A DNA stretch of 64,000 bases. Origin: DATMER01 sp031390755. Lineage in GTDB: Bacteria > Acidobacteriota > Thermoanaerobaculia > Multivoradales > UBA5704. Below, piece by piece: positions 60,656 to 64,000 of the stretch. Under the pieces are notes generated by a model. That model was not told the origin of the DNA, did no database searches, and worked only from the letters and a program-made list of their open reading frames with translations. The first letter of the stretch is position 1. Every line of letters starts with the position of its first letter. Position numbers and translations under genes: made by a program. The DNA lies in contig JANMTS010000043.1 in the NCBI GenBank assembly GCA_031390755.1, positions 1 to 64,000 of the forward strand, read 5' to 3'.

Positions 60656-61855
60656 ATGACCCGCTCCCTGCGAGTCCTCCTCGGCGTCAGCGGCGGCATC
60701 GCCGCCTACAAGGCTGCCGAGCTGGTCCGGCGTCTCCGTGCGCACGGCCACGAGGTGCGCTGCATCCTCACCCGCAGCGCCGTCTCGTTCGTCTCCCCCC
60801 TGACCCTGGAAGTGCTCTCCGGACATCCGGTCCATCAAGAGGAATACCTGACGCCCACGGGCTCGGGTGACGAGGCGCACATCACCGCCGCGGCCTGGGC
60901 CGAGGTGCTCTGCGTGGCGCCGGCCACCGCGCACGTGCTGGGCCGCCTGGCTCTCGGTCTGGCGGACGATTTCCTCACCACCACCGCGCTCGCCTTGGCC
61001 GGTCCGGTGGTGGTCGCGCCGGCCATGCACTCCGCGATGTGGGAGAAGCCGGCCGTGCAGCACAACGTGGCCGTCCTCCGGAGCCGCGGCGTCTGGTTCG
61101 CCGGCCCGGTGGAAGGGCCGCTCGCCTCGGGCGAGGTGGGGATGGGCCGGATGGCCGACCCCGAGCAGATCGTCGCCGCCGTCGAAGCCGCCCTGGGCTC
61201 GGGGCCGCTGGCCGGCCGCACGGTCCTGGTCACCGCGGGCCCGACGTTCGAGCCGCTCGACCCGGTCCGCTTCCTGGGCAACCGTTCGAGCGGGCGGATG
61301 GGGTTCGCCCTGGCTTCCGAGGCGGCGCGGCGCGGCGCCCGGGTCGTCCTCGTCGCCGGTCCTGTCCATCTCTCGACGCCTTCCGGGGTCGAGCGGGTCG
61401 ACGTGACCACGGCCCGGGAGATGGAGTCCGCGGTGCGCGGCCATGCATCGGCCGCCGACCTGATCGTCATGGCCGCGGCCGTCGCGGACTACCGTCCCAG
61501 GAACCCCGCCGCCGACAAGATGAAGAAGGAAAACGGACCGCCGCCTCCGGTCGAGCTGGAGGAGAACCCGGACATCCTGGCGGGATTGAGGGACGTGGCG
61601 CCGCGGTCCGTGATCGTCGGGTTCGCGGCGGAGACCCGGGATCTGGAGCGCAACGGCCGCGCGAAGCTGGAGCGCAAGCGCGCCGATTTCCTGGTGGCGA
61701 ACGATGTCTCGCGGTCCGACATCGCCTTCGACAGCGACGCGAACGAGGTGACCGTCTTCCGCCGGGAGGGCGAGCCGGTGTTCCTCTCGCGGCGCCCGAA
61801 GGCGGAGCTGGCGGCGTCGCTTCTGGATCTGTTCGCGGGTAGACTCGGCGGGTGA
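60656..61855 (+). CDS. coaBC: Bifunctional phosphopantothenoylcysteine decarboxylase/synthase
   Basis: 399 residues. CoaC part: LGVSGGIAAYKAAELVRRLR, APATAHVLGRLALGLADDF and APAMHSAMWEKPAVQHN (the PAMNxxMW motif with His for Asn). CoaB part: VTAGPTFEPLDPVRFLGNRS, SSGRMGFALASEAARRGARV, and ENPDILAGLRDVAPRSVIVG. Two steps of coenzyme A synthesis. The stop overlaps the UDG start (GTGA). Confidence 0.94.
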   Translation: MTRSLRVLLGVSGGIAAYKAAELVRRLRAHGHEVRCILTRSAVSFVSPLTLEVLSGHPVHQEEYLTPTGSGDEAHITAAAWAEVLCVAPATAHVLGRLALGLADDFLTTTALALAGPVVVAPAMHSAMWEKPAVQHNVAVLRSRGVWFAGPVEGPLASGEVGMGRMADPEQIVAAVEAALGSGPLAGRTVLVTAGPTFEPLDPVRFLGNRSSGRMGFALASEAARRGARVVLVAGPVHLSTPSGVERVDVTTAREMESAVRGHASAADLIVMAAAVADYRPRNPAADKMKKENGPPPPVELEENPDILAGLRDVAPRSVIVGFAAETRDLERNGRAKLERKRADFLVANDVSRSDIAFDSDANEVTVFRREGEPVFLSRRPKAELAASLLDLFAGRLGG

Positions 61856-62766
61856 GACCACCGTTGCAGCCCGCGCTCGTCGACCTTCTCGGGTACCTCA
61901 AGGATATCGGGTACGGGGATCTGTATTTGCTCCCATCCCCCCTCTCCCCGGCCCTCTCCCCCGTGCCGGGGGAGATGGAGAAAAACGCGACTCCTCGCAG
62001 GTTTGAGGCGGGGGAGAGGGAGACAAGCGCGGCGCCTCAGAGGTTTGAGGCGGGGGAGAGGGAGGAACGAAGCGCGATCCGGGAGTATCTGGCGGAGGAG
62101 AGGGCGAAGGGCGCCGCGCCCGTGGCTTCAAGGTCGATTGCGAGGGAGGCCAGCGCTCCGGGACAGGTTCCCCCCGTTGCGGCGGCCGGGACCGAGACGA
62201 CTGCCTTCCTTCAAGGCGGGACCGACCTGGCCTCCCTGGCCGCCGTGGCTGAGACCTGCACGCGGTGCCGGCTCGCTCAGGGACGGCAGAAGGTCGTGTT
62301 CGGCTCGGGCAACCCGGCGGCCGAGCTGATGCTCATCGGCGAAGGGCCGGGAGCGGAGGAGGACCGCCTGGGCCTTCCGTTCGTCGGCGCGGCGGGCGAG
62401 CTGCTGACCAAGATCATCCAGGCGATCGACCTGCGGCGCGAGGACGTCTACATCGCCAATGTGGTGAAGTGCCGGCCGCCGGGCAACCGCGATCCGCAGC
62501 CCGACGAGGTCGCGGCCTGCCGGGGCTTCCTGGAGCGTCAGATCGACCTGGTCAAGCCGCGCCTGATCGTCATCCTGGGCCGGGTGGCCGCCCAGACGCT
62601 GCTCGGCACCGACAGCCCGATCGGCCGGCTGCGCGGGCAGTGGTTCCAGGTGCGTGACATTCCGGCGATGGTGACCTACCACCCGGCCGCCCTGCTGCGG
62701 AACCAGGCCTTCAAGCGGCCGACATGGGAAGACATGCAGCTGGTCCGGGACCGTCTCCGCGCCTGA
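61852..62766 (+). CDS. Uracil-DNA glycosylase, family 4 (iron-sulfur type)
   Basis: 304 residues, GTG start overlapping coaBC. The catalytic part (~135-300) has C-T-R-C in ETCTRCRLAQGRQ, GEGPGAEEDRLGLPFVGAAG, VVKCRPPGNRDPQPDEVAAC (two more Cys for the 4Fe-4S), and MVTYHPAALLRN. Removes uracil from DNA. Between the short N-terminal helix (LQPALVDLLGYLKDIGYGD) and the catalytic part is a ~100-residue low-complexity linker encoded by a repeat array. Confidence 0.9.
   Translation: MRPPLQPALVDLLGYLKDIGYGDLYLLPSPLSPALSPVPGEMEKNATPRRFEAGERETSAAPQRFEAGEREERSAIREYLAEERAKGAAPVASRSIAREASAPGQVPPVAAAGTETTAFLQGGTDLASLAAVAETCTRCRLAQGRQKVVFGSGNPAAELMLIGEGPGAEEDRLGLPFVGAAGELLTKIIQAIDLRREDVYIANVVKCRPPGNRDPQPDEVAACRGFLERQIDLVKPRLIVILGRVAAQTLLGTDSPIGRLRGQWFQVRDIPAMVTYHPAALLRNQAFKRPTWEDMQLVRDRLRA
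61957..62080. repeat. 42-bp tandem array (3 units) within the UDG gene
   Basis: The anchor GGGGGAG recurs at 61968, 62010 and 62052, exactly 42 bases apart. Units 2 and 3 share AGGTTTGAGGCGGGGGAGAG at 61999 and 62041. The preceding 61931-61970 resembles the C/T-rich palindromes at 0.4 and 4.7 kb. The array is in frame and codes for the RRFEAGERE / QRFEAGERE linker. Confidence 0.85.
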
Positions 62767-62845
62767 CTCCGGTGCCTTCCTTTCGTCCCTTTTTCCGATC
62801 TCGGCACGCTCGCGCATGATCTGGAACAGCGGTTGAGCTGGACAG

Positions 62846-62862
62846 ACACCCGAGAAGGGTGT
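62846..62862. promoter_or_regulatory. Short hairpin/palindrome before the sigma factor gene
   Basis: ACACCC and GGGTGT flank GAGAA in the 134-bp gap before the sigma gene. Could be an operator or the end of the UDG transcript; no U-tract. Confidence 0.35.
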
Positions 62863-62900
62863 TAACTTTCCTCCAGGCAAAAGCTTTCTTGGGTCGTTGC

Positions 62901-63461
62901 ATGGCAACCCCGAACGAATTTCCAGAGCCACCAGCCTCGTTCGACGAGTTCCTGAAAGGGATCGAGCCCAGGTTGAAGCGGCTCCTCTCGACCTATCGCA
63001 TTCCCTCCGAGGATGCGGAGGATGTGCTTCAACAGACGATGCTCGCCCTTCTGTACCAGTGGGACCGCGTCCGCGATCCCGAGTGCTGGCTGCTGGGCAC
63101 GCTCAAGCGGCACTGCCTGATGTATTGGCGCAACCACCGGCGCCGCATCTACTCGGCGGTCGACTCGACGGTGCTGGAGTGGCTCTCCGAGCCGGTCGCG
63201 CCAAGCCAGGAAAAGTCCGACATGCTCTGCGACCTGGACAACCTGCTCGAACGGTTGCCGTCGCGCTGCAAATTGCTTCTCCAACTCCGGTTCCGGATGG
63301 GGTACGAGCCCCCTGAAGTGGCCAAGCGTCTCGGCTACCGGGCCTCGAGCATCGGCAAGATCACGATCCGCTGTCTGGCCGCCCTGAGCCGCGAGCTCCT
63401 GGCAGCCGGGCTGAGCGGCGACGAGCCCGAAGCGATCCTCAGATCGGTGGAACGCAGTTAG
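62901..63461 (+). CDS. Sigma-70 family (ECF-like) factor of the right-edge module
   Basis: 186 residues. Region 2: STYRIPSEDAEDVLQQTMLA, LLGTLKRHCLMYWRNHRRR; region 4: LPSRCKLLLQLRFRMGYEPP, VAKRLGYRASSIGKITIRCL. ATG 62901 is favoured; an earlier GTG (62859) adds 14 unlikely residues. Different from the other two sigma factors. It sits 37 bases before a P-loop ATPase gene on the same strand. Confidence 0.86.
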   Translation: MATPNEFPEPPASFDEFLKGIEPRLKRLLSTYRIPSEDAEDVLQQTMLALLYQWDRVRDPECWLLGTLKRHCLMYWRNHRRRIYSAVDSTVLEWLSEPVAPSQEKSDMLCDLDNLLERLPSRCKLLLQLRFRMGYEPPEVAKRLGYRASSIGKITIRCLAALSRELLAAGLSGDEPEAILRSVERS

Positions 63462-63498
63462 CAGGTCTGGCGGTTTGCCCTCCGCCCCCCGCGGCACG

Positions 63499-64000
63499 AT
63501 GGACACGGCGTACCTTCTTCCTCACCGGGAACGCCTTCTTCACAGGATCCAATCCCTCGAGACTCCGATCGTCCAGATCTGGGGCTGGCCCGGCAGCGGC
63601 AAGTTCGCGCTCCTGCAGGCCCTGCTGGAGCGGCTCGGGTCCGAGGCGCAGGGTCTCAGCCTGGGAGAGGCCGCGGACCCGGCCGCGCTCCGCAGCTCGA
63701 TCGACGAAGCGCGGGAGCGCGGCATCCGCTGGCTCGTCGCGGCCGGCGTTCCGGAGGAGCTGCTGGCGGAGGCGGTGCGCTGGCTCCGGCCCGGCGAGCG
63801 CCTGGTCTTCGCCGGCGAGCGCCGCTGGAAGGGCAGCCTTTCCGGCGCGTCGTTCGTGTCGCCCCAGGAGATTCTCCTCCGTCCGGGGGAGGTCGCGGAT
63901 CTCTGGGAGCTGCTCACCGGCGAGGTGCCCACCGTCGAGGCGGCCGGTGCGCTCTGGATCGCCTGCGACGGCTGGTTCCGTCCGCTGCGGCTCGCGATCG
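63499..64000 (+). CDS. P-loop (STAND/MalT-like) ATPase, N-terminal part
   Basis: 167 codons to the right edge, no stop. Begins MDTAYLLPHRERLLHRIQSL and has Walker A WGWPGSGKFALLQALL at ~residues 29-44. Further on, LVFAGERRWKGSLSGASFVS and EILLRPGEVADLWELLTGEV followed by ACDGWFRPLRLAI resemble the MalT/LuxR-family ATPase, in which LRF..EEA..L and a later GWPLAL segment occur. A C-terminal TPR region or HTH would be expected beyond the edge. No ribosome-binding site is clear; ATG 63499 is the first good start. Confidence 0.6.
   Translation, partial: MDTAYLLPHRERLLHRIQSLETPIVQIWGWPGSGKFALLQALLERLGSEAQGLSLGEAADPAALRSSIDEARERGIRWLVAAGVPEELLAEAVRWLRPGERLVFAGERRWKGSLSGASFVSPQEILLRPGEVADLWELLTGEVPTVEAAGALWIACDGWFRPLRLAI

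Noticed and set aside
61033..61080. His in place of Asn in the CoaC PAMNxxMW motif as a sign of loss of function
   Set aside because: PAMHxxMW also occurs in functional actinobacterial CoaBC, as far as I recall, so it is not evidence of inactivation.

Overview
The window is GC-rich, tightly packed bacterial chromosome, most likely from the Acidobacteriota and possibly the Thermoanaerobaculia. Three things point there: a VWA-type secreted protein of the kind described as acidobacterial (46.8-47.9 kb), extracytoplasmic-type sigma factors paired with large TPR/CHAT or ATPase effectors, and DUF6677/Uma2-type genes. LpxB, MsbA and a periplasmic amidase show a Gram-negative envelope. Class-level placement is inference.

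Layout. 0-4.7 kb: the end of a TPR protein, a broken PIN toxin with its small partner protein between two palindromic repeats, rnr, a tRNA-Leu(CAG) with a clear promoter, and two Uma2 genes. 4.8-16.3 kb: a complex I operon nuoA-E-F-G-H-J-K-L-M-N followed by rex; nuoB, C, D and I are absent. 16.3-20.3 kb: sigma factor, zinc-finger anti-sigma, a 48-residue protein and a secreted TPR-CHAT protease-like protein, joined by start/stop overlaps. 20.3-24 kb: two periodic repeat arrays, cca, a Uma2 gene, a DUF5990 gene and a VapBC pair. 24-28.2 kb (minus strand): an Asd-like protein without the catalytic Cys, pssA, psd, DUF465, rimI, tsaB. 28.3-38.2 kb: mutS, nagZ, an acyl-CoA synthetase, Uma2 with a coiled-coil tail, a cell-wall amidase and a self-regulated ECF sigma/anti-sigma pair. 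38.3-46.8 kb: a giant GreA-like protein, a PRMT-like methyltransferase, two paralogous helical-repeat proteins around a RodZ-like protein, DnaJ-TPR, a PP2C phosphatase and a flavoprotein. 46.8-51.6 kb: the VWA protein, a membrane histidine kinase and a divergent response regulator with a perfect 24-bp palindrome between them. 51.6-62.8 kb: a repeat array, rpsA, an IHF/HU protein, a HIT pseudogene, then lipid A and housekeeping genes (lpxB, msbA, acyltransferase, yicC, gmk, rpoZ, coaBC, family-4 UDG). 62.9-64 kb: another sigma factor and the start of a P-loop ATPase.

The main candidates for undescribed biology are: (1) the translationally coupled sigma/anti-sigma/small protein/CHAT module; (2) a family of tandem arrays with a 21- or 42-bp period, several made of palindromic units, that sit between genes and also in frame inside genes; (3) a bacterial methyltransferase that keeps both the double-E and THW loops of arginine methyltransferases. 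All calls come from reading the sequence; no database search was run.
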